Shown here: positions 22,661 to 34,400 of the stretch, piece by piece | Position numbering within the stretch: the first letter of the stretch is position 1 | Layout: each line of letters starts with the position of its first letter | NCBI RefSeq assembly: GCF_964204865.1 | Contig: NC_135262.1 | Coordinates: 13,640,001-13,704,000 of the forward strand | DNA: 64,000 bases | Source: Styela clava | Lineage: Eukaryota > Chordata > Ascidiacea > Stolidobranchia > Styelidae | Reading direction: 5' to 3' | Program-made: the position numbers and the translations under genes | Notes under the pieces: generated by a model | Seen by the model: only the letters and a program-made list of their open reading frames with translations | Database searches by the model: none | What the model was told of the DNA's origin: nothing

Positions 22661-24560
22661 GCAACCATAAGTTACGTTAAACAAAACTAAATTAATAACG
22701 CATAATAATTTTATATGCTAGTATCGGTCATGGATATAAATAATTTGCACAACAGAAAATCATCCCAGTAAAAAGTCGAAACTTTCAAATATCATTATCA
22801 AAATTATTTGCCATAAAGCGGGAAAAAGTATTGATTATTTCCTCTAATAAATCGACTTGTTTTCCGACTTGCGACAATTTATTGGGTATCATAACAATTA
22901 CGACATTGAATAATCTTCAATTTCTTGACGTAATGGAAATGAATGTGTAAAATCGTTTGAAGATTCCCGCAAAAACGAAAAACCGTGTTTACGATGAAAA
23001 GAGACTATATATTATTCGAAAATCAGCCGAAAATGTATTCGAATATTTGATTCGTTTTGGACAACCCTGTCTACGAACCACAGTCTTCTTTTCTACAATA
23101 CAACAATAATTTTCGACCCAATTCTTTAAAAAGGTTCGCCATTCCTGCTAGACTAACCCATCAAATTGCGTGTTCCCTGACTACTACATGAAACATTAGC
23201 GTTTTCTGACCATCAAATGTTTGAGATTGTTTTGTAAAGTTCAAAAACAATTAGGTTGAAACTTTTCAGTTGCAGATTAGTAGTAATTTGACTCCAGTGT
23301 TAATGTCGAATATTCAGGGAAGTATTTCACTGGCTTTATTTCGCTAAATGTCCGTACAATTATAGAGACCCTGCTCAGCGCAGAATGTTTTCAAAACATT
23401 TCGCCTATAAGTTTTTGAAAGTATAATTTCATTTGATTTCAATTGAAAATCTAGAAAGGCTTTTTTTATGTTATACTCACCAGAACAAATATTACAATCA
23501 TTAGATATGAATATTGAACGTATTACTAGCTCAAAATTAATCCCTCATCAAACGCATTTGAACGCGAAATAACGGTGCACGAAACTACGCCAGTTATAAG
23601 CACTATTAAATATTAAACAATGCGGATATATATAGCACCAAGGTCTAACCCACCCTATTCCAAACAGCACGGAAAATTTGTCGCAAATGCGTCTTTCCTT
23701 GGAATTCAATTGCAACAGAGAACAAGACTTGCGTTACACGTAACACATTAATTTATAAGTTGCTCCTTCGCTATCCAGTAAGACATGGGTTGGATTCTGT
23801 ACCAGGTAATGGTAATTATGTTCCTCAAGAAGTAAAGCATGCAAGAAGATTCCTGAAAAGTCAAACTAGTCTTCGACATTTACTTTCTGAAAAACGATAA
23901 AATGGATGAATTTGGTGGTTTCCAACATTTTGTGTTGAAATCTTCTATAAGTTGGTTTTTGAACTGTTTATACCAAAATCCCTATGTTTAATTAGCTTGC
24001 CTTTTGTAGATTCTTTGCCAGTGTTATACAAAAGTCGCATTTTCATTTTTACGCAGTTCAAATAGTTTGTCGCGTTTTCATGAATAATATTATACAAAAG
24101 TGAGTAATACTACAACGTATATTCCTATTCAAAGACTCTCCTCTAGATAGGAATTCACCCAATATCATAAAAATCATTTTATAGCATAATATATCGAACA
24201 CATCTTTACATCAAAAGGTTATATTCAAATTATAAAACCAATTAACTTCGAAAGAAATTTTGAGAATTGAAATTAACGAAACACGGAGAATGAACTCTTC
24301 ATGCAGTGTGATCGTGAATTATGCCAAAAATATTTTAAAGCAAAACAGGATTCTTCTACATATATACTTGAGCAATTTAAAATATTTGTAATTGAAAAGA
24401 ATTGTTTAATAACAATATTTGGAATAGAAATATCGCAGGCTTCGGGGTGGCGTAAAAAATTGTAGGGACAATAATACCAGGGAAAAATTGAAATTTCCAT
24501 GACGAAAGAGATAAAACATATGACCTCATAAATGATGGCACGATCCACAATGCTATGCCA
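22661..24560. other. No recognisable feature
   Basis: AT-rich, no supported reading frame or repeat. Confidence 0.3.
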
Positions 24561-24569
24561 GCCAATGCA

Positions 24570-24679
24570 GACCTCTTGAAATATGCGCAACAAGCTGGCG
24601 CATAACCTGAACTCAGGTTGTGTACCAGGTTAGGGTTCAGGTTGTGCGACATCTTGGTGCGCATACTTCAGGAGTACCC
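24570..24679. repeat. GGTGCTCCCG MITE, short diverged copy
   Basis: Complementary ends CTTGAAATATGCGCAACAAG and CTTGGTGCGCATACTTCAGG with internal GTACCAGGTTAGGGTT. Confidence 0.65.
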
Positions 24680-25764
24680 AAAACTTGATGAGAGAAACGT
24701 AATAATATATAAAACATTAAAAGATTGTATTAAAATTATTAATCAGAAAAATATAAAAAAAATGTTCAAGACATGATGAGAAAAATGTAATAATATATAA
24801 AACATTAAAATTAATCATAAAATAAAGACACGATGTAAAATCGGACAATACCTTTTAAATGAATTTTAAAATGTGAAACACTGATCAGATTAGTTAAATT
24901 TGACAATGTTCGTTTCCAAATCTGACACGCATTTCGCCATCCTTAACATGACACCCGTCAACCCACTGCCCTATTTCGCCCTCCTTAATCTGACACGCAT
25001 CGACCATATTTCATCATCTCTAACCTGACAGGAATCGACCCTATTTCGCCACCCCCAATTTGACACGCTTCGTCCGTATTTTGCCATCCCTAACCTGCCA
25101 CGCTTCGACCGTATTTCGGCATCCCTAATCTGCCACCACGCTTCGACCGCATTTTGCCATCCCTAATCTGCCACGTTTCGACCGTATTTCGCCATCCCTA
25201 ATCTGCCACCACGCTTCGACCGCATTTTGCCATCCCTAATCTGCCACCACGCTTTGACCGCATTTTCCCATCCCTAATCTGCCACGCTTCGACCGCATTT
25301 CGCCATCCCTAATCTGCCACGCTTCGACCCCATTTCGCCATCCCATTTTGACACTCATCGACTGTGTTTTCCAAGCCCGAATTTGACAGGTACTAATCCA
25401 TTTCATCAGCCCCAAATTTAAACACTTTGGCCATATTTCTTTGTAATTTTGAGGCAATTGTTTATTGTTATCTGTATACTAAACAGCGCATTATGACAGT
25501 CGATTTGGCAAAAACTGACAGCCATCGACCGCATTTTGCCATCCCTAATCTGCCACCACGCTTCGACCGCATTTTGCCATCCCTAATCTGCCACCATTCG
25601 ACCGTATTTCGCCATCCCTAATCTGCCACGCTTCGACCGCATTTTGCCATCCCCAATTTGTCTTTTCGTCCCTATTTCGCCATCCCTAATCTGCCACCTT
25701 TCGACCGTATTTCGCCATCCCCATTTTGTCATCCCCAATATGACTTTTATGCTACCAACCCTCC

Positions 25765-25991
25765 TCCATTTTCCCGGCAATTGTGGCTATTTTGTGCCAT
25801 CAATTGCCGGACTTTGAGAGGTTCTGGCGCTGAGTTAAATATGGATATATGTAATTTAGTAATCTGTGAACGTTTAGGATGCCTTAACTTACGGTGAAAC
25901 ATTGTCAGAACGTCAGCCCACACTCGTGTGACGCCAGCCCACACTCGTGTGACGCTCGCCCACACTCGTTTTTGTCAGGCCATACTAGGGG
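25765..25991. repeat. Host-element segment Y, copy 2
   Basis: Second copy of 13795-14021, separated from segment X copy 2 only by foldback element 2. It continues into unique sequence and the right end of the composite. Confidence 0.92.
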
Positions 25992-26169
25992 TAACTGGGC
26001 CGTGCTTGGTATTGTATTTGCGTTGTGTACATCAGATATGGTCTCTATATTGTCAGAGTCACCAAGTTTTTATGTAATTACGTTTATAAAGTCAGTAAAA
26101 TAGTTGGTTAACCCCTTGACATCAGGCTGAGTGTGGGCTGGGGTAACTTTGGTTGTCAAACCCATCATA

Positions 26170-26190
26170 TTTCCTGATTTATATTTTCAG
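26170..26190 (+). promoter_or_regulatory. 3' splice acceptor-like site upstream of DCTN2
   Basis: A pyrimidine-rich run ending in TATATTTTCAG (AG at 26189-26190) sits 85 bp before the DCTN2 ATG. There is no in-frame coding exon upstream, where the DNA is transposon. It is either a spliced-leader trans-splice acceptor or the acceptor of a 5' UTR intron. Confidence 0.5.
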
Positions 26191-26275
26191 TTACTTGTTA
26201 CTTTTACACTTAACCTGTCCAGTTCTACAGTACCTGCATCTCTATACTGGAATTGTACAATCTACCAAATAAAGA

Positions 26276-27421
26276 ATGGCAGATCCTAAATATGCTGGCC
26301 TTCCTGGTATAGATACTTCGGAAAAAGATATTTACGAATCTGGAGATCTTCCCGAAGATGATCAACAATGGATACCTGAAGAATTATCAAGTGAAAGCGT
26401 AGAAAAAGACAACATAAATACGAAGGAAGCATTTAAACAGTTTAATTCAAAGTATGTTTCTGGAAGTGACGCAGATTTTTCAGAAAAACTTGGTTCAAAA
26501 CCAGGGTATGATACTGGAGAGTACTCCATTGCGGGGATTGGTGAAGTAGAAACACCGACACAAAAGCTTCAGAGACTCAGAGCAGAAGTTGCGCAGTTAT
26601 CAACAGAACTAAAATCAGGATCAGGTGATAAGTCAGGGTCACTACCTGCCGAAACTCTTAAACAAGTTGAAATCCTTCAATCACAGCTTGCTTCTCATGG
26701 CCAAGGTGATGGTACATATTTGCACGGAAGCTTTGATAAAGTTTTATCATCAATAAATGAGATGATGGCATTGCAACAAAAGTCGACATCATCCTCTTCA
26801 AAAAAAAACCAAGAAGGTTCATATAGTTTGATGATTAAACCAGATCAGTCACAATTAAAATTTGGCGCAAAAATGTCTGATATTGAAGCAAGAATATCAA
26901 AAATTGAAAAGGCTGTTGGTGTTGACACTGAAGCTCTTGCTGTTTTATCTTCTCAAACAAAACACAAAAATCTCAAAGCGGCGGTTGAGGGATTGGAAGT
27001 CAAAAGAAACATGCTCGATCCAGAAAAATTGCCACAGGTTGACACAAGATTGCAAGCAGTATTGAACAAACTCAATGAAATAAATAAAGTACGAAAACAA
27101 AAAGGAGCGGAACAGGTAGCTCTAGATAAAAAAGTTCTTGAAATATATGATTTAGTACAGAAATGGGACAGCGTCTGCGCTTCATTACCAAGCATCATTC
27201 ATCGTCTTGAGACCTTGAATTCATTACACCAACAAGCTGCAGATTTTTCATCCACACTTCAGCATATGGAGACAGTACAAAATCAAATTGCAACCAAGAT
27301 TGGAGACACTACCACGTTAGCGAAACAAGTCGATGAAACTTTCAAACAAAATGCACAAACGATTCAATCAAATTTGCAATCACTGGAAAACAGAATTCAA
27401 AATTTGACAGCAAAGAAATAA
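26276..27421 (+). CDS. DCTN2: Dynactin subunit 2 (dynamitin / p50), single exon
   Basis: Encodes 381 residues, close to the roughly 400 of vertebrate dynamitin. The N-terminus MADPKYAGLPGID followed by the acidic SGDLPEDDQQW is the hallmark of the family, and the segment EVETPTQKLQRLRAEV matches the start of its first coiled coil. The remainder is rich in heptad-like coiled coil, for example around residues 90-125, 200-215, 255-290 and 325-380, ending in ENRIQNLTAKK. Dynamitin forms the shoulder of dynactin, linking the p150 projecting arm to the Arp1 filament, and so acts in dynein-driven cytoplasmic transport and mitosis. The start is the first ATG, right after an AAATAAAG leader. The reading frame has no intron, whereas vertebrate DCTN2 has many, but it is long, intact and shows no poly(A) tail or target duplication, so I call it a real gene rather than a processed copy. 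A splice-acceptor-like site lies 86 bp upstream. Confidence 0.97.
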   Translation: MADPKYAGLPGIDTSEKDIYESGDLPEDDQQWIPEELSSESVEKDNINTKEAFKQFNSKYVSGSDADFSEKLGSKPGYDTGEYSIAGIGEVETPTQKLQRLRAEVAQLSTELKSGSGDKSGSLPAETLKQVEILQSQLASHGQGDGTYLHGSFDKVLSSINEMMALQQKSTSSSSKKNQEGSYSLMIKPDQSQLKFGAKMSDIEARISKIEKAVGVDTEALAVLSSQTKHKNLKAAVEGLEVKRNMLDPEKLPQVDTRLQAVLNKLNEINKVRKQKGAEQVALDKKVLEIYDLVQKWDSVCASLPSIIHRLETLNSLHQQAADFSSTLQHMETVQNQIATKIGDTTTLAKQVDETFKQNAQTIQSNLQSLENRIQNLTAKK

Positions 27422-28117
27422 CATTATCAATGTTTTATAGTTTATCATGCATGTTTTGTGATAGTTTATACGAAGCTGAAAAAAGAAGAAGATATCATTG
27501 GGATGCAAAGTGACTGCATCTGCTTTGCTGACAAGTGGCTCTACTACAATTAGTATTAATTTGTTTTGCTGCAAATCCATTTGAAAATTTTGACTGACTG
27601 CTTTTGATGTGAATTATTATTTATTGTTCCAATAATTCTTATATTTGTACACTTTGTAAATGGTTCAGTTAAAACCCAACTCACTAAACATATACGATAG
27701 TTATTGATTTTATCCAATTGTTCATCGCATGTTCCATTTTGCTTTGTAGTGGGATGCTTAGTAGTGTTTATCGAAATGAATCTTTGACCGGAGACAAGTT
27801 GCTCTGTAATGACATGGTACTCTGCAAAACCATGTTTCTTTATAATATTTTCGAATTTTTCATATTGTGTTTGCGTAAATGATTTCCAAAAACGTCTAGT
27901 TATCCATACATATCTTTAAAAAACTACCCAAAAAATTCCATCAAGACATTTTACTGTTTCGTGGATCGTATTTTTTGTTATAATGCCACTTAAATAGAGT
28001 ACTAGCTAGTTATGTGGGTGCATGCACTTTATCGTTTTCTGAATATACATTCATTTTGTCAATGGTAATAAGACAATATATTGTGATACTTATTTGTTAC
28101 CTATCATTAATTGGTGT
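27422..28117. other. DCTN2 3' UTR and spacer before CCDC86
   Basis: AT-rich, no reading frame and no clear AATAAA. It should contain the 3' end of DCTN2. Confidence 0.4.
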
Positions 28118-28136
28118 TTATATTTCTGTTGTGCAG
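28118..28136 (+). promoter_or_regulatory. 3' splice acceptor-like site upstream of CCDC86
   Basis: TTTATATTTCTGTTGTGCAG ends with AG at 28135-28136, 37 bp before the start codon. This is a strong polypyrimidine-AG acceptor with no obvious upstream exon, as in DCTN2; trans-splicing or a 5' UTR intron are the two explanations. Confidence 0.55.
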
Positions 28137-28172
28137 ATACATATTAGATATTTACTTGAATGAACTTTTGCC

Positions 28173-28595
28173 ATGGTGGCTCCGGAAGTGGATAATGGTA
28201 ATGACCAAACCGTTACTGTTGGTTTAGCAAAATCTGGCAGGTGGTGGAAACCATCTCAAGACACACGATTCTCAAATATAAAGAAGGATAAACCTTTACG
28301 TTCAACATGGGATCAAAAAATGAAAGCCAGAGCAGAGAAAAAATCCATCAAAGAATATTCAAAAAGACTTCAGGATGAAAAAAGAAGAGAACGGATAGAG
28401 TATTGGGACAGGGTGAAAGCACATCGAGTGAAAAAAGAAGAAAATCGTAAAAATTCTGAAGTTGTTCAAGTTATTAAAAATACAAAAAAAATTAAAAGAT
28501 TGAAAAAGAAACAGCTGCGACAAATAGAAAAGAGGGACATTACTGGCGTAAAAACGAAGAAGATGTTACCCACAGATACAAGGACTAAAAAATAA
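28173..28595 (+). CDS. CCDC86: CCDC86 / Cgr1-family nucleolar coiled-coil protein
   Basis: Encodes 140 very basic residues. The segment GRWWKPSQDTRFSNIKKDKP (about residues 22-41), followed by LRSTWDQKMKARAEKKSIKE and a long lysine/arginine-rich helix ending in LRQIEKRDI, is the conserved core of the CCDC86 (cyclon) and yeast Cgr1 family. Yeast Cgr1 is a nucleolar protein needed for 60S rRNA processing; CCDC86 is nucleolar and perichromosomal. The vertebrate protein has a long acidic N-terminal extension that is missing here, so the gene resembles the compact fungal form. The ATG is in a good context (GCCATGG). The stop codon overlaps an AATAAA hexamer, so polyadenylation may follow very closely, and an acceptor-like site is 37 bp upstream. 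It lies 751 bp downstream of DCTN2 on the same strand. Confidence 0.9.
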   Translation: MVAPEVDNGNDQTVTVGLAKSGRWWKPSQDTRFSNIKKDKPLRSTWDQKMKARAEKKSIKEYSKRLQDEKRRERIEYWDRVKAHRVKKEENRKNSEVVQVIKNTKKIKRLKKKQLRQIEKRDITGVKTKKMLPTDTRTKK

Positions 28596-28596
28596 A
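28589..28596 (+). terminator. AATAAA polyadenylation signal overlapping the CCDC86 stop
   Basis: The end of the reading frame, AAAAAATAAAAT, contains AATAAA fused with the TAA stop. No other canonical signal is close downstream on this strand, so a very short 3' UTR is possible. Confidence 0.4.
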
Positions 28597-30942
28597 ATAT
28601 CCGGTATCATTTTTGTCTATTTTACAGTTCTTGTATTTCAGGAGAAGATCGGTTTAGAAAATTGGTATAAATAAGTTTAGTAAGTGGAGCATGTTTTACA
28701 TTTGTATCAGAGGATTCATAGTTTTTAATCTTCTGGGTGTAAGAAGTCCGCAACGGTGAATGACATGCATATGGCGTGTTCTTGGGTTAGTGACAAGAAC
28801 TTGAAATTTCATTTCCTTGCCTAATTTATCAATTTTGTTCCTTTTAAATGGACATGTTGGTGTTTCTACTAATGTTTGGCCTGGCAAGTATAATCTCTGA
28901 AAAATATGACTTATGACCAATGATGATCTATGGTTAAAAACTGCTGCAAAATTGACCAACAACTCCACCAGACTAGTAATACAGTGGGGCTGTTTGAACC
29001 AATAGATCAGTGGTTGTCAAATTATTTTAGTGAGCTAATTTTCAACCCTTAAAGCTGTTATAAAATGTATGAAAAACAGCACAAATTAAAATGGATTTAA
29101 CACTAAAGTTAACATTGCCTTTGACTTTTTTAATTCTGAAAAAGCAGCATTCTTTACCAATATATATATAACAATAGCTTAGCTTCATATTTTCATAAGG
29201 ATATCTATTTCAGTTTGGAAATATTGTTCATCTTAATCACATTAAAACGTCTGATTATATTCATATATAAACAGTGCAAGCTTTTTTGAAGGTTTTCTTG
29301 ACAAACTGAACAATAAATATTTTATCCGAAAATACCCCAAACTAGCCTGCTTGTGAAATTAGTGCACTGAAACGTAGGCCAAACATTATGGCATCATAAT
29401 GGAAAGTTGCACCCAACGTCCACGATGACGTCAATTTTCACTGGAAATGTTTCAGGAAGGATAGTTGAGAATCACTGGCGCAGATGTTGTTAGCTGACAA
29501 TCCTCATCTCATTGAAAAAATGCTTCTTTATCCATTTTAATCTTTCCCCTCATCACAGTCAAAAGAATCTACTGATTTGTACAAACTTAATCTTAATTAT
29601 TATTAGAAAGTAATTTTTCAACAAGTTATGAAACATAGTCTACACTGAAAAAAGACATTTAACATACGCAAGCTGCCAAGGTTAATAATATACATTTTCC
29701 TTGCACACCTTGTATGAATTGGTAACAAATTGCAGGATTGTGAGACAATGACAGGTGTTAAATCCACAATCACCCTTTCGTCACAATAGGCTCGCGTCAG
29801 CATAAAAAGGCGTCATTACCTGTAATCATCCTGGATATCGCAAAACACCAAAGAGAAACTACATAGAACTGGTAGATTTTGAGACTCAAAACTAAAATAA
29901 TCTATCCACATTATTGAAATTACACCATAACGTATATGTAAATAATAATATTTGAAGAGGAAAAAATATATATAAGTCTCGAAAGGGAACTTGAAAATCA
30001 GGTAAATAACGAATGTATCGTAAAGAAAAAGCGACTTCGTGTTGAGAAGCTGATTTTGCTTCACACAGTCATTATCGAGTTCAATATTTTGCACCCACTT
30101 TGATAGCGGTATTGATAAAAACATATATTTAAATCAAAAAGAAAATCCTTCACGTTTGAATATAAATTGAAGCCCACAATAGAATAGAAGAAACACCATT
30201 TCAAACCGTTGAAAGACAGCTTTTAAAAAAAAATTACCATAATCTAACTATACATTTCATTATTATGAATAATTAGTATAAAAATCAAATATACAAAAGA
30301 TATACGCTATGAGAGAAATGTACAACTAAAATTAAATTCATTAATAAATGGTCAAGCTGCCAAAGGTCCAAACAGAAAGCTGACTTACTAACTTTACTCA
30401 AATTTTAGGAAACAAGGGACATTTCAACTATTTAGCTTGTAAACTTCAGCATGTATCATGATCTACTTCGAAAAATACGCATTCAGATACGCAATAATAA
30501 TATCGAATGAAATTCGACATAAGCATATATATTATTTTTAAGAATGCAGACCCATTGAATAAAACTTTAAGATTTGAGATGAGGTTCGAATAATTTGGTA
30601 TGACCAGAGAAAAAATGGATGATTTGCTATTCATGAAACAATTTAAATTATGTTCCGAATATTTTTAATTCGGCCACGTTCGACAAAGAAATCTGAACGA
30701 ATCAAATAATTGAAAAAAACAAGAACTGTTATGAATTTATCTCCATTGTGAACTGATACAACTACCGGTAATCCAAAAAATGTCCAAAAAAAAAAATATT
30801 TCTAACAAATTTCCCAATGACCACTAGGTTTCAATTAAATGCTACTGAAACTATAGTATACGATTTTGTGTATTTTTGTTTGATTGAATGTGGCTTGACT
30901 GAAGAAACTTGAAAAAATATAAAAAAAAAAATTGCTAAAAAA
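28597..30942. other. Convergent intergenic region
   Basis: Between the CCDC86 stop and the SECISBP2L stop. No gene, RNA or repeat recognised; it should contain the SECISBP2L 3' UTR. Confidence 0.4.
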
Positions 30943-31445
30943 TTATTCATAAGAATCCTCCACTTCATCCTCATGAGTAGATACAAAATCATCATCCTCA
31001 TCTGAAAGATTCTCTTCAATTTTTTCCAACTTCTCAGGATCAGGAACAATTGGATCATCGATTTCAAGATCTTGTACCGACGAAGTTGCAGCTTCCAGCC
31101 AAGAATTAATTCTTGCGTTTGTATCAGAGCTTGTTCCAGGCAGTGCAATACCAAACTTTCCTGTACCCGATGGTTTACCTATATCGGGAGTGGCACTAGA
31201 TGAAGATTCCTTGCCAGTTCGTGCAACCACCGTGCTCACAGTTGAAAAGGATTTATCCAAATGTGATGCTTCCGTGTTCACTTTTTCTTCCGACGTTAAA
31301 CTTCCACTTGTGTCGAGAGCATTGAGATAAGAATCCTGATTAGATGAATTTCCGTTTTCAACTTCCTCATTTGCATCCCCTTCTGACAACACTGGCTCTC
31401 CTTCAAAATCTTCTTCATTTGTGATTTCTTTTGCATCATCTTCAG
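30943..31445 (-). CDS. SECISBP2L: SECISBP2L exon 24 (stop codon)
   Basis: Residues about 1043-1209. Acidic, Ser/Thr-rich, with ARINSWLEAATSSVQDLEID resembling the SRIESW motif near the vertebrate C-terminus, and ending EDEVEDSYE then TAA. Acceptor AATTTAG. No clear AATAAA was seen close downstream. Confidence 0.9.
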
Positions 31446-34400
31446 CTAAATTAAGTAATCAAAAATTTATGATTTCATTTGATAAGATTAGGTGTTTTAT
31501 AAATCTCGATGATTTGGAAATTTATAAAGTTGTCAAATAAGTTCAAGTATGCAGTATGATGCTTTAAGACAAAAAATACACTAAAGTGTCAAAATTTCGG
31601 GAAAGTGATGTTTAATATAATATAAAATATCACAAATAAAAAGGTACTGTTTATGCTGATATTCAATCATTCTTCGAAGCATAAAATGGCACACAAGTTT
31701 GAAAATCAAAAATATACGCTTCCCACATTTCCTCAAAACTTTTTGTTAAAAATTCTCAAATTATTTCTGTTTACTCGAAACTGTTTACTTCATTTTTCGT
31801 ATTATTTTTTTGCTGTGATCCAAATTCATTTTCTAATGCTTAGCATATAGCGCATTCATTGGTTAAATTGGAAACAGATTACAATTAAAACATTTTATAG
31901 CATTTATACCTGGATTCTTTGTGACGGAAACTTCGTCATTCTTTTCTTCTGCATTCTGCTTTTCATCCTGCTGTTCGTTTTCTCTTTCATCTTCTTGTAC
32001 ATTTTCTGGAGGAAGAGTAGAAACCGGATTCTGTTCATCTGTCACTTCCATCATATTCCTCCAGCTTGCACCTAGAAAATTGGATAGACTCGATCAGTCA
32101 CATGAAAAATAGAAAGAATATAAGGCGATTCTGAAAACCATATTACCTTCAGAAGGATTCATCTCAGAGATAGGTTCAGATATCATACTGCAGAATGAAA
32201 CACAACTTGCTGCAGAAGGATTCCTGGAATGTCCCATGTGTGCAAATCTTTTTACGGCTGTTGGTGGGACCTAGAAAAGTTAACGATTAAAGTAAATATC
32301 CTAAAGTGGATTGCATATATATAATTCGTTCGATCCACATACAAAAACTAAGACTTTAATTAACGCAATATTAAATAATGAATGAATCAATAGCTGTAGA
32401 ATGGGTGCAAAAATAATATAGAACAAGGTTCGATTTTGACATTTGTCTCTGGAGACAATGGGATAGGATTATCACATTCACATGGAAATCCGATAAGGAG
32501 GCTAAATCATATGGTGAAGCGTGGGACTCATGGAAATAGTTAACCATTCATTAGTTTCAGATGTTTTCGCAAATTAGCACTAAGATGGTAACTGGTTCGT
32601 AATTTTTAGAAAAATGTGCCACTATCGAGCTAAAATAGATAGATGTGAAAGAATACCTAAGGTGGATGGTTCGATTGAACAATAGGATAAGACAAAATTG
32701 GTCGATTACATGAAAAGTTATTTCTTACAAGAGGGCAAAAGTTGATGTTAAAATTGGCTTGCTTATCAAAATTAGGCTATCCATGATAAACTGTAGAATT
32801 TAATAAAGAAGTTGGTCAAACATCATAAATTCATTGATGAAAAAAAATGTAGATTTCAAATATTCTAACCGTTGGTGGAGTCGTATTTGCCTCAAGAACT
32901 TCTTGTTGGTACATCATCATCATTTCTTGATATTTATTATGAGCATCTTCAACCAAGTCCAACATCTTTTTATAACTGTCCTGAATAGATCATTTGAACG
33001 TATTATACATCAAGCATATTTCATTTTTGCATGAGTAAAGCATGTGGAGAGAGATAGCGTGGAGAGAGATATTAAAATGACATTTGAATTGAAATCACAA
33101 ATCAGTAATCAGTCATTTATTTTTTCACGATACTGTAAGTGGGCCACTGGTGGGCCGCAGAAACATTTCAGTTGGGCCACAAATCTATGATAATGCTGTT
33201 TTTGCTACTTTGATTTTAACCATTGAAGTGGAAGTGCCGATCTTTGCGAAAATATTTTTGTTTTTCTCGTAGTTTTTCCCTTGCATATGAAAGTTAATGG
33301 GTCACAGGATTTATTTGTGCAACGAAAGAAAAAAGGTTGAGAACCAGTGCCCTGGATATACGCAAATTACGATAAACTATGAAAACTCGCATCTCAGGGT
33401 GAAGGTGGACGCAAAAAAACAATACTGGTTATCGAGCAGTGGCACTCCTAAGAAATTTAAAGAGAAAAAAAAGTCAACCTATAAATTTGTAAACTTTTAA
33501 CATAAAGTATGTCAAGACAAAATGACGTAATCAGATTTTTATGACTTACGAATGCCACATTTATCACATTAGCTAATACTGGTAGTTTGCTCAAAACTAG
33601 GTCAAATTTTTTAACCCAAAAGTTGTAAGTCTGGTGGTACTTTCCTCAACACTTCAACTCTTAGTTTAAACTTTATTAAAATTTCAGGTAGGGTAAGTAT
33701 AGAATCTTGATTATCATTACAAAATACTGGGCATCGATACTTAGATGTCAGTATTTTGCATAGCTAGGTTCAGGATCGAGAGAACAGGGAAAACCCAGAT
33801 CATTTATAAACTAGGTAGCCTTCAAGAGAACTGAATGACGATTAAAATGCATTTCTCCGAGGTAACATACAGGATAGGACAAAGGTAGATCAGATTGTTA
33901 ACCTACTTTTGTGCTATCCTTTAAATTCATTCCTTACCTCCACACCACTATAATCGAATATTCCGATAATACTGACGGGCACAAGTTTAGAGACAGCACG
34001 TCCCATTGCACATCGACCAAGTGCGAACACATGTGGGACGGATTGTGTTTTGCATAGTAGAAGGATTTGCTGTAAGGCATCATCTAGTCCACCTGGACAA
34101 TAATCATATCATTTTAAAAAAGATCAATGAATAATTATATTTGGTAGATAGCAGAGTTAAAACAAATAAAACGTGAATCAAATTTAGTTGCCATTCTGTA
34201 CGGTAGGAATCTGCCAAAAGTCATCAGCAAACAGTAATATGGCGATTAACTTTCAAACTCAAACAGATTTTGCTTGTAAAGAAAGACCTTCAACTAGAAA
34301 AAGATTAGATAGACAGGGTAAAATTTTTAAAATTTTTCGTCAATTGCAATTTCCTGAAGACGATTTCGTAATATTCAGAGGGAGAGAGGAAAAACGACAT

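Larger units (their letters stand above)
16778..25764. mobile_element. 9-kb foldback element 2 (Mutator-like), 10-bp target duplication
   Basis: Flanked by TCCATTTTCC at 16768-16777 and 25765-25774; rejoining these restores the continuous X-Y sequence seen at 13369-14021. Ends share GGTAGCATAAAAGTCATATT in inverted orientation. Arms (16800-17080 and 24940-25745) are tandem repeats of about 35-38 bp including GGGATGGCGAAATGCGGTCG. The 9-11 bp duplication and long repetitive ends recall Mutator/foldback elements. The interior has SINE, MITE and unknown sequence; no transposase recognised. Confidence 0.8.
13109..26153. mobile_element. 13-kb nested composite with 21-bp terminal inverted repeats
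   Basis: ACCAAAGTTACCCCAGCCCA begins at 13109 and its exact complement ends at 26153. Flanking octamers TGTAAAAC (13101-13108) and TGTCAAAC (26154-26161) differ at one base, so a hAT-like 8-bp duplication is likely. Inside are two foldback elements and duplicated segments of the host element. It ends 122 bp before the DCTN2 ATG. Confidence 0.7.

Noticed and set aside
25427..25621. Short open frames in the 24940-25765 array
   Set aside because: Translation of tandem DNA repeats only.
26862..27065. 67-codon frame inside DCTN2
   Set aside because: Shadow of the dynamitin frame.
30831..31154. 107-codon minus-strand frame
   Set aside because: Overlaps the last SECISBP2L exon in another frame, which has strong homology.
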